From positions 1-56,899 of the forward strand of contig QYAI01000179.1 of the NCBI GenBank assembly GCA_003988855.1: a DNA stretch of 56,899 nucleotides, given 5' to 3'. This stretch comes from Arachnopeziza araneosa (Eukaryota > Ascomycota > Leotiomycetes > Helotiales > Arachnopezizaceae). The notes beneath the pieces are model-generated. The model had not been told where the DNA came from and made no database searches. It worked only from the letters and a program-made list of their open reading frames with translations. A program made the position numbers and the translations under genes. How positions within the stretch are numbered: the stretch's first letter is position 1; every line of letters starts with the position of its first letter. Shown here piece after piece: positions 23,395-35,210 of this stretch.

Positions 23395-23855
23395 TAGCAA
23401 GTGAGAATCCTTCTCACAACAGAACAAGAACAGATGAATCTCTACTAAAAATTAAGATACCGCTTTTCGAGTAACTCGTTACACATGTCACATCATATTT
23501 ATATCGATATAGACGGACAAACAAGGTAGAAAAAGAGTCGGGATCGATGCAAGACAAAGCCGATGTGCAGGAGGAAAGGAGAGCAGATCGTTTGATACGC
23601 AGCAAGAGTGCGCAAGTAGGAGTTCTTCCGACAACAGAACAGAACAGAACAGATAGAACTTTACAAGGCTGCCGCATCTTGAGTTACTTTCGTATAGCCC
23701 GGCATTGTATTTGTACCTACAGATAAGCGGCGCCGAAGGGTCGGAACAAGTACAAAACCAAACAACGCGCGGGAGAAGAAAATCGGTCGGTTAATGAGTT
23801 GCAGAGGTTGGCAAGTAGGGGTTCTTCTCACGACTCGAAGAGACGAAAGTAGAGG
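23395..23855. repeat. Degenerate tandem duplication, about 200-bp period, 2.3 copies
   Basis: Landmark blocks recur about 200 bp apart: GCAAGT(G/A)(A/G)G...TTCTTC/CTTCTC..ACAACAGAACA at about 23397, 23614 and 23812. The minus-strand translations share RTPTC...L and following residues. Highly diverged; function unknown. Confidence 0.5.
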
Positions 23856-24089
23856 CTGGGGGGGATGCTTCAATAACCCAAGAAATTAAAACAGACACCT
23901 TGTAGGAAAAGGCCTGGGGTAAAGTCAACAATCAACTTCCTACCCTAAACTAGATGGAATTCCCTAATTAAATAACAATAGAATCGACTTTTAAGTGAAG
24001 ACGCTAATCCCATATATAAGTGGGCCGTCACATAATAAAACTCCTGAGGAAAGAAACCCCTCATCCCCGATTATCCCACACCGTGTAAC

Positions 24090-26853
24090 TCATTTCTTGA
24101 CGTCAAAACGATCCAGGTTCGTGACCTTAGCCCAGGCAGCGACAAAGTCGGTGACCAACTGATCCTGTCCACCGGCCTCGGCGTAGACCTCCGCAATAGC
24201 CCTCAACTCGGCTTGAGCACCGAAGACGAGATCGGCGCGGGTGGCGGTCCACTTCTGCTTGCCGGTGGTGCGGTCGGTACCGGCGTAGATCTCGCCGGTG
24301 TGGTCAGGGGTCCAGATGGTGTTGATGTCGAGGAGGTTGACGAAGAAGTCGTTGCTGAGCCGGCCTGGGTTGGCGGTGAAGACGCCGTGCGAGTCGCCGT
24401 CGTAGTTGGCGTTCAGGGATCGGAGACCGCCAACGAGGACGGTCAGTTCAGGAGCGGTCAAGGTCAATTGTTGGGCCTTGTCGACGAGGAGAGCTTCGGT
24501 GCTGGCGAGAGCCCAGCCGGAGCTGTTGCGGTAGTTGCGGAAACCATCGGCTTGGGGTTGGAGGAAGTTGAAGTTGGCAACGTCGGTCTGGGCTTGGGTG
24601 GCATCGACACGGCCGACCAGGAATGGGACGGCGACGTTCTTGTAGCCGGAAGCAGCGGCGGCGCTCTCGATGGCGGCATTTCCTCCGAGGATGATGAGAT
24701 CGGCCAAGGAGACTTGCTTTCCTCCCTTGTTGGCGGTGTTGAATTGAGTTTGGATCTTGGTCAACTGGATGCGGCATGAGCTTCAAGAACAGAAGAAGAA
24801 GCTGATGAACAGAAGAGGAAGGACGGGACATACCACGCTCAGGACGTTTTGCAATTGTCTAGGGTTGTTCACGTCCCACGAAACCTGGGGTTGGAGAGCG
24901 ATGCGGGCACCGTTCGCACCTCCACGCTTATCACCTCCACGGAAGGTCGAGGCGGAAGCCCAGGCCGCACCGACCAAGTCCCAGGTAGTCACGCCGCTGG
25001 TGCCAATGATTTGCGCCTTGAGTGCGGCCTGGTCAGCAGCAGTAATGGGAGGGTAGCTAACAGTGGGGAGAGGATCCTGGAAGCTGAAGCTTTGCTTTGG
25101 GATCTCGGGACCGAGATAGCGAGAGATGGGGCCCATATCACGGTGAGTCAGCTTGACTGTATCCCGTAGTCAGTATCATGGATTGTTCAGGTAGGCAGGA
25201 TACTTACACCATGCGGCGGCAAAGGCCGTAGTGAGCGCATTGAAGTCTTTGGCCCAGGCGGCGGTGATATTACCGTAGATAGGGTCGTAGCGGAGGGCCA
25301 GATCACTGACCAACATGGTAGGGCGGCGGAAAGTCTTGTTGAATGGATCAGGGTAGTCAAGAGTACCGTTGTTGGCAATGAATTGCTTGGCACCAGCCGG
25401 GCTGTGAGTAAGGGTCCAGGTGTTGCTGATGAGACTGTTGAGGTAACCTAGTAAGAGCCTTTATCAGCATAAGGCTAATATTTCAGGAAGGGTTAGGTAC
25501 CGTTGCTCCATTTGGTTGGTGTCTTGGACCAGATGACTTCTAATCCGGAAGTAACGGTATCATCACCATTGCCAGTGCCAAATGGATTGGCCCAGCCGAG
25601 ATCTTGTGCCTCAAGAGGAGCGGCTTCTGGTGCAGGACCAATGGCTAGAAACACGTTAGTACGAGTATAGTTGAGAGCCAAGAGTGAGTGAATAACTTAC
25701 CAACGCCAGACGCGCCATGGGTCTTGCCGAAAGCGTGACCACCAGCAATCAGAGCCACAGTCTCCGTATCGTTCATGCCCATGCGGCCGAACGCGGTACG
25801 GATGTCGAGCGCAGATGTCAAGGGATCGCCGTTGCCATCCGGACCTTGCGGGTTGACGTAGATGAGACCCATATGGGTGGCAGCAAGGGGAAGTTCGAGC
25901 TTGGAGGATCGTCCGGCGTAATCTGTGCTCCCATTGTAACGAATGTCGTTACCCTCGGGAACGAAAGTCGTCTCAGCGCCCCAGTAGACGCTCTCATCCG
26001 ATTGCCAGGTATCGGCACGACCAGCACCGAATCCGAGGACAGGGAAACCCATCTCCTCGAGAGCGACATTGCCGGCCAAGAGGATCAGATCGGCCCACGA
26101 GATGGCCTTGCCGTATTTCTGCTTGATGGGCCACAACAGACGACGGGCCTTGTCGAGATTCTGATTGTCGGGCCAGCTGTTGAGTGGAGCAAATCGTTGT
26201 TGACCCTGCGGGAAAAATCAAGTTGTTAGCGTTTAAAACAAAGCGCAGACTAAGAGACGACGACCAAGGAGGGAAAAATCAAGTTATTAGCGCTTAAACA
26301 AGACAACAGACTAAGAGACGACCAAGGAAGGGCGAGTCATACCATGCCACCACCTCCGCGACCATCATAGGCACGATAAGTACCGGCGCTGTGCCATGCG
26401 GCACGAATAAACAGCCCACCATAATTACCGAAGTCTGCCGGCCACCACGCCTGAGATTGCGTCATCAAGGCCTTGAGGTCCGACTTGAGTCCAGCATCTA
26501 TCCCACGTCAGAAGCCCAGCCGGTCACGTAGGGTTGGATGAAGACTTACAGTCCAGCGTGGCAAACGCCGCCGCGTAGTCAAAGGTGCCACCGAGCGGGT
26601 TCTGCTCGGGAGAGAATTGGCGGAGCACATCTAGTCGGAGACCACATGGCCACCAGTCACGGCTGCGAGTTCCACCACCGGCGGCATCGCTGAGGCGCGC
26701 GCACTTGCCAAAGGAATCGGCGAGCGTGGTAAGGGAGGGCTCGTCACCTCGGGCGCCCAAGAGGTCTCTCTTGTCGACGCTGGCGTAGGGGCATCCTTGG
26801 GCGGCGACGAGGGGCAGGAGTCCAATGAGGACGGTCTTAATGGAGGGTGCCAT
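24090..26853 (-). CDS. katG: Secreted catalase-peroxidase (7 exons, 781 aa)
   Basis: A heme enzyme that removes hydrogen peroxide by catalase and peroxidase activity. A signal peptide (MAPSIKTVLIGLLPLVAAQG) places it outside the cell, as in the secreted KatG2 group of fungi. Exons: 26853-26550, 26497-26343, 26205-25701, 25644-25501, 25447-25208, 25156-24834, 24764-24090; all junctions are GT-AG and in frame. Distal Arg133, Trp136 and His137 lie in FIRAAWHSAGTYR. Tyr269 (GLIYVNPQGPDG) and Met295, with Trp136, would form the Met-Tyr-Trp adduct. Proximal His310 lies in AGGHAFGKTHG. The Tyr-Met and Tyr-His distances equal those of known KatG. The C-terminal half repeats the fold without the heme ligand, as usual. 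The neighbouring oligosaccharide oxidase makes its substrate. Confidence 0.95.
26206..26342 (-). repeat. Tandem duplication inside the second catalase-peroxidase intron
   Basis: Two copies of about 60 bp, sharing GGAAAAATCAAGTT(G/A)TTAGCG and CAGACTAAGAGACGAC blocks, lie head to tail at about 26211-26330. They make this intron 137 bp, against 51-69 bp for its siblings. Confidence 0.85.
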
Positions 26854-28629
26854 TGCACGAAGGTCAGTCAGTTCGGGACTGTAGAGACTGGAGGTGTCTG
26901 ACTGCGAGAGAAGCGGATGAAGAGAATGGCCATGGCGAGAGGCCAGCGGACCTTTATATACAAACAGTTTTGCACCGAGTGATATTGTGGAGTCCCGAGT
27001 TCATGGTGGAGGCTTCAGCTGAGGAGCCAATATCACCTACCCTATTCATTCAACTGACCCGGGGATGGAGAGAACTAGGCGACTGGCATAATACGTCTGG
27101 CGCCATTGGTCACAGCAATTGTGACTGCTCCGTCGGGATCCAGATGAATTCCAGTGGTCAGGCACCGTCGTCCGATCACCATGAGAGGCGCCCGCCACGA
27201 GCTGCAGGTCTCAATGTTTGTACTCGGGATATGCCGCCAGCGCTCAACCAACGGGGGATCACGTGCGGCTCAAGCGCGTGCGGTGGTACGTTGGCAGACC
27301 CGAGAGCTGGGGAAAGCCAGACCGGACCCCTAATGGTAGTGGTGGTGGTGGTGGTAGTGGTGGTGGTGGTAGTGGTGGTGGTTGTGGTCCATGATGGGCC
27401 AATCTCAGGCGTGTGGTAATGAGTCCAAGACAACACGTTGGGATGGTACTTGGGTACGGACCGCTGGTCGTATCTGGCTGGTCCCCCTGACCCTTCTGCT
27501 CTCCGCATGGCCCCCTCATGCCTGGTGAGGTTTCACTCTTCCACTCTGTGCGCTCAACAAGACAACAAGCAGACAACAAGCAGACAACAAGCACACGAGG
27601 AAAAAGCAAGCGAGCCACATGCCGGATCGGGGTCTTGAGGATCCATGCGGCTTAAAAAAGCATAGCCCCATTTGTGCGTGAAGACCAGACAAGAGCGAGC
27701 CATGGCCAAACCAAGATGCCCGTGTTGGCGTGTCTCGCGTCCCACTGCCGGCATGCACATTGTCGGGCGATGAAGCCTCGCCAATAATTAGAAACACGAC
27801 CGCCGACTGACCTCTCTCAAATTCTCAATAATAATTCTAATCATGCAGCCGCCCTCTTCCTGTGTTTATTTTCCCAGCCAGGTCCACTATTTCCCTCTCC
27901 GTGCCCCGATTGGGAAAGTGATCCAATTCGTCATCCGATCCTGGACGTGGTCGGTTCTTCTGGAATGCAGAGTGGCCTTCTTCGCAAACTGTACTCCCTA
28001 CTCCGGAGGGGACGGTTGGACTCACAAGAGTTCACAAAACCTTTATGCAAGAGATAGATCCAGCGTCCATGTATGTGAAGAAAGAGATATCAAAATTCAA
28101 TGGGTTCACTGTAAAGAGTCAATTGGTTGAGAGATGCAGCATCAATCCCATGACATCGCGAAACCCATGTTGGTCTCCTCTCTGGCTTGGCTTGGCTCGG
28201 TTTGGGGAAAGGAGAGAGTGAAGGGCTGACGACGGCCACAATTCGGATATGGACATGCTGGGTCAACCACCGCACGATGCGCTCACGCCGAGGCTGGAGG
28301 CTGACCAGCGCCACAGTGCGAGCGCTCGTAGAATTTTCACTCCCCGATCGGTGGCGCTGTCGCTGCGAAACCGATACCTCATCTCCACGTGAAGGATCAC
28401 CCTTTTCTGGGAGGATTTTGGGCGAGGGTCATGCAGGGGTAGGGATGAGGCTCATAATTAAAAATTCCCGCGGCAAATCAATAGAACAGAGACACTATGC
28501 CAGGGCCAAATTCAAGATGATGCAAGGAGTTTTATTACGACTTGTTGGAATATCTATGCGAGGCTCCAAAATAATTGGCGAGCGTGCACGCCCAGGTGCA
28601 ATGCCCCGGTCGAGATCCGAATGCGATTC
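26854..28629. other. Intergenic: catalase-peroxidase promoter side and simple repeats
   Basis: No gene supported. A GTG/GTA trinucleotide tract lies at 27339-27390 and a short ACAACAAGCAG repeat (3 units) at about 27558-27593. Both sit within the 1.8 kb upstream of the catalase-peroxidase. Confidence 0.5.
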
Positions 28630-30211
28630 TCAGAAAGCCGGCGCCGTGCCCACTGACTGCGGGTTGTAAAACAGAAAGGTCGGATCGAGTTGCGCCTTGA
28701 GCCAGAGCAGCTTGTCGTACGTCTGACTCCCATAGTACTCCGCCGCCGCCATCGCAGGACTCAAGTCGGGATCCACGTAATTGAGGTAGCCGGTGAAGTT
28801 GCCGTTGGGCTGTGCCTTTGTCACGGCATCGTTCAAGCCGTCAATGACAGTGGGGATGCTGTCGTCCCACGGTGGCAGGTGGTTAGGGGTATTGCCATAG
28901 TTTTGGAACACCCAGAGGGCACCACGATCGGAGTAGGATGCACTCTCGATGGGAAAAGGTGGGTTGTTGATGACGGAATCGTGAGAGCCATAGAGATTGA
29001 TGATGCTGAACCATGGGACAGAATCCGGAGTGATATTATCGATGACATATTTCCAAAAGCTCTGAATTGCAGCTGGAGATAGGGGGATCTCGTCGGTCAC
29101 GACAAGCGATTTAGCATAAAATGTATCGTGTAGCTGGTAGCCGCTTCCAAGCGGTTGACTGAGGGAATCCGGCGCCGCTAGAGTCTCCAGTGCCTCTATC
29201 CAGCCTTGTTGCTGTACAGAGATGTCAGTGGCCCCAAAGCCGTCCAGCATCGCAGGAAAGACAGTATCATTAAAGGCGACGGGATCACATTCCATGCACC
29301 ATCCTCGGATGAGAAAAGCGCCAGTATTATCAACATAGAACCCATATGAACTATTAATAGTAAGCAACGGCGACGTGAGCGTCCAAGTCTGGAATTTTTC
29401 AAAAGCAGAAGTGACAGTGTTTACGTCGTCTAATGAAGCAGAAACATCGGCCGTGTACCACAGAACGTACTCTGGAGCTTCTTCGGTTGCAAAATAGAAG
29501 GTCGTCGCAATACCGAAGCTATCTCCGGCACCGCGCATGGCATAGAAAAGATCTGGGTGCGACGTGAAATTGGTGTGCACCAGAGTCCCATTCGCAAGCA
29601 CGACATCAAGACCAACAATGTGATCAAGCGCGAGTCCCCAGATTCTCGAGTCGTAGCCGTAACCTCCGTGAAGAGCGTGACCGGCAATGCCAACACCTGC
29701 ACACGTTCCGTGTGGCAGTGCCCGCTTTCCTTGGGCGTAGAGCGCTTCAGCTACGTTACCTAGCCGCTGTCCTGCGCCTATCTTGGCAATGAAAGTTGCT
29801 GAATAATTAGAAGTGAGGTCAAGTAAGGATGATCAACTTACATTGATCGACGGTGATCTCATCGAATTTCTCCATCTCAATGATCAGACTGCCATCTTGC
29901 CCACCGCTGGAGAAGCTGGCATATGAGTGTCCGCCTCCCTTGGCTTGAACTTTCAATCCAGCCTTGGCAGCGCATCTTACTGAAGCCTGCACCTCGCTTT
30001 CACCAGTGGGGATGGTAATGACAGCAGGCTCGTATTGCAAGCGGAGGTTGAAGGGCGCAGAGAGGTTTTGCCAATTACTTGAAGCTCTAGTAGCATAAGC
30101 AACGTGACTGGCACCGAGGCAACTCAGGACACCCTGGTTTGCAGGCGAGCTCTGAACCAACGCTAATAGGCTCAACAAGCTAAGCAACGTCCCCGTGGGT
30201 GGAGAAGGCAT
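28630..30211 (-). CDS. Secreted FAD-linked oligosaccharide oxidase, AA7 / berberine-bridge type (2 exons, 512 aa)
   Basis: Oxidises the reducing-end C1 hydroxyl of oligosaccharides to a lactone, reducing oxygen to hydrogen peroxide (family knowledge). Exons 30211-29842 and 29798-28630; the 43-bp intron is short but in frame with GTAAGT...CAG. A signal peptide (residues 1 to about 21) is followed by the PCMH FAD-binding domain. His95 in KGGGHSYASF and Cys156 in LPHGTCAGVG are the two residues that attach FAD covalently in glucooligosaccharide oxidase; having both argues for the bicovalent AA7 type. The C-terminal BBE-like part ends YNPQSVGTAPAF. The substrate could be cello-, malto- or chito-oligosaccharides, and the sequence does not decide. 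It lies on the same strand as the catalase-peroxidase, upstream of it with respect to transcription. Confidence 0.9.
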
Positions 30212-31283
30212 ATTGAGATATGCAAAGGGAGAGCAAAAAAAGAGTGATAGATATGAAAAGGTAAAGGGAAAGGGGAGCGCGAGAGGATTTATGGTCGCGC
30301 CCTCAAAAAAATACGCGTTCGCTGAAAGGCCGTTCCCGGCGAGCCTCTCTGCCAGTTACGCAAACGGCCATTTGACATCAAAGACATAAGCATAAACTGC
30401 GCGCACCAGGTCCAGCAGACGACCTCTTACTGCTCGCTCCGATTGGGAGTGATCAATACGAAAACACGTGGTAGAGCGGGCTGACGAGATGACGAGACTC
30501 GAGCTGATGGGGCTCAGCGTCGTCTCCCCTCTCCAAGCAACCTGACTGGCCCGCGGGAATCCAGCATCGCAACGCCCAGGAAGACGATCCTGCCACTGCA
30601 ACCTCCGCCAGTGTGGTACGGCGCTGACATGGCAAGGCTCTGCTGTGTCTGCTCTATTATGGGATGTGTGTAGGTGTCCAGAATAGGTGCTCGGCCGGGC
30701 GACCGCCGACTTGCCAACGCTCGTCATCTTGTACGGAGGGAACTGGATATGTGATTACATTTAGATGAGTACTGGTTCCGGTGCATCCGCAGAGGCAGGC
30801 TGCGATTCTAAGTTGCTTCGTGTTGGACGTTTCTTTCGAGAAAAGAGAGGGAGTGAGGATGGAACTCGCTAGAACATGACCAATCATTTAGCAGCTCTGG
30901 AATCACGTGGTTGGGAGAAACATTTGGTCCCTGGTGAGATATACCGTAATATGGTGGATGAGGGACTTAGTTTCCCTTGTCGAGGTTTACTTAAGTGTTA
31001 TCAATAGTTCTTAACTGCTAATAAGTATTTTTATTTGTAAAATGCACGTGGCCTTCTTGATAATACCTTACCTACCGTACGTAAATTTAGATTGAGCGCT
31101 ACCTACTTAGATATGCTAGAGAACTATTGACTTGGACTTCATATCTTCCGGCCACTTGAAAACAAATTACTTTTACATACCCTCGGTAGATTTAAGTACC
31201 AATACCACAATAAAAATAAATTTTAATTGGGAATCAAAAGAAATATCATAGTTTGCCTCTAAAGCCCAACTCCAACCCAGGTA
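30212..31283. other. Intergenic: promoter side of the oxidase
   Basis: No gene supported. The part from 30960 to 31250 is A/T rich. Confidence 0.5.
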
Positions 31284-33127
31284 TCATTGCCGGCCCGTTT
31301 GCCTCATTTCCGGAACTCCAGTCCCATAATCAAAACCACTATCGACTACATACGCTCCAGGACGTCGATCAAGTAATACAGTCTCCGAAGTCTCTCTCAC
31401 ATGTTTATTCGCTGTTCCTCTATCCACTTGCACAGAGCTCTCACCAGCTTCGGGAATATGCCCCAGTGTCAACCTTACAGGTCCACCTGTCAAGACAACC
31501 GGCTCAGTCTTTTGTGTTCTCGACTGCCTGCTAGTCAAAGCGGCTGGCTCACTCCTCCTTCTACTCAGCAATCTACCCATTCCCAATCCTTGTAACGCAC
31601 GGTGAAAGGTCGACCTCTTCCCGTCTTCACCAGCATCCAACTCAGCTGGTGTACTAGGAGTTGGAGAGAACTGGCCTTGCGAGCTGGCATCACTCCAATT
31701 CCGTTGATGCTGGCTTGGTCTCCTTGCATGTGGCGGGATGTCGAAGTACCCAGCATTAGGGTTATAGACCATCCCCGCTGGTGGAGTTGAATCCATACTC
31801 GGATTCCTTGAGCCAGAATAATTTGAGTCGGAAGTTGCAACTGGGCGATAGCCGTTGTAGTAATGTGAACCTCGCTCGCCTGCTGGACTGTGCATGGCAG
31901 GCGGCGATTGAGGAACATGTGGAGCATCTACTTCGTGTGTTGAGGTGTGGAGACCGCGGAGAGAAGATGAAAACTCAGAGGGAGTCATCATCAGTGGGTC
32001 CACGGACATGTTGTCAATATCTGGAGATCTGGGCTGTTGGCGGGGCCTAGACGAAGTGGAGGTGCGGGTGCGGGTGCGGGAACGAGAGGCGGCTTCGGTG
32101 ACTTTGATAGCCCGGTTGAGGCGTCGGATGATGAGAAAAGCGGCAATAAGGATTACGATGAGAATGAAGCCAGCTCCGCCAATGATTCCGCCAATTTCGG
32201 GAGTGGTAAGGCCACTACTTGGCGCTGAAGAGGCTGACGTCTTTGGTGTTGGAATCAGTGCCGCCGAAACTTTGGGTATCATACCCGCATCTGTAGGTGT
32301 AGAAGTCGGAGCACCCAGTATGGTTTGTGATGTGATTGTTGTAGTTGTGGTGTCAATATTTCCGATGGCATCTGTCGTTGTGAGAGTTTCCGTGAGAGTG
32401 AAAGTTGCAGGAGTAGTGGCATAGCAGCCGTTGGTGGCACAACCATAACCAGATTTGCAGCAGTTGCCTCCTAGAGATGCTGCACAAGCATAGTGTCCAG
32501 CGCTACATGATTGAGTAACAGATGCGCCTGGCGATGGAGTACATGAGCCTGTCGGATCTGTCGGGCAAATATATTGTGAAGGACAGCATCCTCCTACTCG
32601 CATGTCAGTGTCCGGGACACCCTCTCATCACGGCTATACATACCTCCAGCCTCTATACCACAAGCGACGAAGCCAGTCATTCCGCAGGCCGCTGTTGGTG
32701 CGGCGGTATTTGGCAGACAGCTACTTGTATCGCAGACTAGATTCAAGGGACAACAACCTCCATCCAACGACGCAGGGCAGAGCTGATAATTGTTCGGACA
32801 TATCGTTGCATCTCTCTTCCTTCCTTGAATTCCCTCAGGTATCTTATCCCAATAAGGACTCCCCAGCGCTTTCCCAGTCAAGACGGCCGCTTCTGTAATC
32901 TTTGGGAGGAAAGCCGTCTCTGCGGATCGTTTTGTCGAGACTCCTATCGAGCGCATGCGATATCCCATGAATTTCTGTGCCATCTGTGGTCGAGCTTCAA
33001 GAATCGGCCATGTCTTCCTGGTCTGCACCACCCTTTCAATCGTGCTTGCATCTTCTTCCACTGAGGCCTGCGATTGTCGCACAAACCCCACCGCTAGAGC
33101 TATGGAGCATGCTCCCGCTATCCGCAT
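31284..33127 (-). CDS. Cysteine-rich single-pass membrane protein (2 exons, 597 aa)
   Basis: Function unknown; the layout is that of a cell-surface sensor or wall-anchored protein. Exons 33127-32644 and 32593-31284. The true start is the ATG at 33127 (MRIAGACSIALAVGF, a signal peptide). The frame extends 25 codons further upstream only to a TTG. Outside: about 100 residues, then three small Cys modules with the pattern CP...LCP..GGCCP..xxC (LDGGCCPLNLVC, GGCCPSQYIC, LGGNCCKSGYGC), and a Thr/Ser-rich stalk. One helix lies at about 295-318 (GGAGFILIVILIAAFLII), followed by RRLNR. A long Ser/Pro/Arg-rich cytoplasmic tail of about 270 residues has RTRTRT repeats and many possible phosphorylation sites. 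Confidence 0.85.
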
Positions 33128-34000
33128 GGTGATACCCGTCGCGGGAAGAGGCTTTTCGTACTCCTCAGGTCCAGTCCTAGCATCTGGGACGTCAATCCTC
33201 AATCAGACTTGTTGCGAGAATCAGCTGTCGTCGAAAAATGCATTGTTGTCGAAAGATAGCTAATCCAGCCCACGTTTCAGCTCGTTGGTGGTGGCTGCAT
33301 ACACTAAAAGGATCCCGGGGAGCGGCGGGATGACGCTAAATCAGCGAATAGCTCCCAGATCCGATCTTGAATGTTTCAGTGAATCAGGAACTAAAGATTT
33401 GATAAAATGAAGTTGTGTTTTGTTTCTTACGTGGAAGCGGCTGTTAGGCGGAGAGAGTCTTCTTCATCAAGCTTGGCAAAGCCGATGAAGTTCCCTTTCA
33501 CCTCATTGGAGACTTGGAACGACTTGGAACGGCCACAGCCTCTCTCACATCCCATGTTGGGGCTTAGGACAAGGATTTGTTGTGGGTGAGCCTTGATTGT
33601 GCCACTGAGATCGCGCAACTTGCGGACAGCCAAAAAGCCAATAAGAGTCGAAGGATGGTGGCACAGCGTTCTACATCTTCTAATTTTGCTGGTAATTCCG
33701 GGTGCACACACAGTGGCACCATTATTAGTATCCACTCATATCTGCCGGTTCGTGAAAAGGAACGGGCTTCCAAGGCCAAAGTGAGTGATTTTTGGTGAGC
33801 AGATGATAACCTCGCATGGTCGCAACTTTGAGGCTTGCCGGCGTCGTTCTGGTATTTTTAGCGATAAGAAGCCTTCCCCACCCCTCCCCAGTGTGGTACA
33901 GCCCATACTGTACATTTGCACGAAGGCCTCGGCGAAGATATGAGCTGGTTGTTAAGATTTGATGCGCCTCAAACCTCAAGAATTTTTACCTTTCGCGAAC
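33128..34000. other. Intergenic stretch
   Basis: No gene supported; it separates two minus-strand genes. Confidence 0.5.
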
Positions 34001-34810
34001 TCACAAGAATGTACCAACAGCTTTTGACACAGCTTTCAAATCCTCAAAGATATGCCAGTGCCCAACCTGTGGGAGAACCTCGACTCTTGAGCCTGGAATC
34101 TCTGTGGCGTACTTTCTGCAGACCGTAGGCGTAGACACAGCATCTTCTTCGCCTGTCACAATCAAAGTCTCCGCCACGATTTGGAATACAGGCAGGGCTC
34201 CTGTTTCCTTCGCCAACGCCTCACAGCCTTTCGCGTATCCTTCTGGATTCTGACTGAGGAGCGTCTTTCGAACGGCGTCAATCGCGGAAGGGTTCTCAGT
34301 CTTGGTTCTCGAGGAGACTCGAGTGCGCACCGATGAGTCTGCAACCGAGAGCATTCCAGATCGCCTCACAGCTTCAGCTCTAGCAAGACGACCATCCCGA
34401 TCTGTGGCTGACAGCGGCGATGGTGTTGGACCAAGAAGTATGAGTTTACTTATGATTTCAGGATGTTGGATGGCGAGTGTAAGAGCGACAAGACACCCCA
34501 TGCTGTGGGCGATTATGATAGCTTGATTAATCGCTTTATGTTGAACAAGTGCAAAGATATCCGCTGCATAGTTTGAAATGGACCCGACAGAAGTCGTAGA
34601 TATCGGGGACAGACCCTGGCCTTCAAGATCCAGAAGATGAAGGGAATGAGTTTTATCCAGGCCCAAGGCAGCAATCAATGGAGAGAAGGACTCGGAAGAA
34701 CCACCAAGGCCATGGACGAAGATGATAGACTGTGCTCCCGACTTCCCATAATGAAGATAGTACAACTTCTTCGAGTTAAGGCTCGTCAAGCCAACTCCAT
34801 CAGATGTCAT
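34001..34810 (-). CDS. Alpha/beta hydrolase (269 aa, possibly with an extra 5' exon)
   Basis: A hydrolase of unknown substrate. The oxyanion motif HGLGGSSESF is followed by a nucleophile elbow AHSMGC (Ser), an acid EED and the catalytic His in VGHWHIFE. The start used is the first ATG (34810, MTSDGVG). The frame stays open upstream to a TTG at 34918. A plausible donor/acceptor pair in that upstream part suggests a 5' exon, but I could not make its phase fit. The length matches small soluble esterase/enol-lactonase-like members. No signal peptide. Confidence 0.8.
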   Translation of the reverse strand: MTSDGVGLTSLNSKKLYYLHYGKSGAQSIIFVHGLGGSSESFSPLIAALGLDKTHSLHLLDLEGQGLSPISTTSVGSISNYAADIFALVQHKAINQAIIIAHSMGCLVALTLAIQHPEIISKLILLGPTPSPLSATDRDGRLARAEAVRRSGMLSVADSSVRTRVSSRTKTENPSAIDAVRKTLLSQNPEGYAKGCEALAKETGALPVFQIVAETLIVTGEEDAVSTPTVCRKYATEIPGSRVEVLPQVGHWHIFEDLKAVSKAVGTFL

Positions 34811-35210
34811 TTCCGAGTTGGGAATGAGAGCGTTGCTATGCTCGCACTCGCCGTTTCCCTCTGCTTTCAGGTATAGTATTCGTGCTGCCTTGAATTTGCT
34901 TACAGAATTGCTGGACAAGAGAGTTTGAACATGATGAGAAGACGTGCCGCTTTCATATTACGAATCCAGAAAGTGGCATGCACAATTGCTCCTCGATGCT
35001 TCCCCATGAAAGAATAGCGAAGCGAAATCCGAACTGCGAATACGAATATGCGAGTGCGAAAGTACGAGAAGACTTCTCCACTTCCTTGGCTTGGTCTACG
35101 TGATATCACATTACGAATCTTGGCTAATTGGTTGGAGATGTACTGACAACGAATAATGCTTTGACTCCAATCGAATAGCATTCTCAACTTGATAGCTTAT
35201 GTCAGATGTT
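34811..35210. other. Intergenic stretch upstream of the hydrolase
   Basis: May hold an untranslated or coding 5' exon of the hydrolase. Nothing else is seen. Confidence 0.3.

Larger units (their letters stand above)
20611..24089. other. Long gene-poor, repeat-rich stretch
   Basis: No gene supported in about 3.5 kb. Holds minisatellites at 20706-20891 and 21604-21763, a purine-rich poly-A tract around 23285-23320, and a degenerate 200-bp tandem repeat at 23395-23855. Many overlapping frames on both strands at 20990-21440 reflect high GC. Confidence 0.4.

Noticed and set aside
24213..26229. Long plus-strand frames of 188 and 170 codons
   Set aside because: They are antisense to catalase-peroxidase exons and arise from its codon bias.
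27330..27395. Minus-strand 20-residue His/Tyr peptide
   Set aside because: It is only the translation of a GTG/GTA simple repeat.
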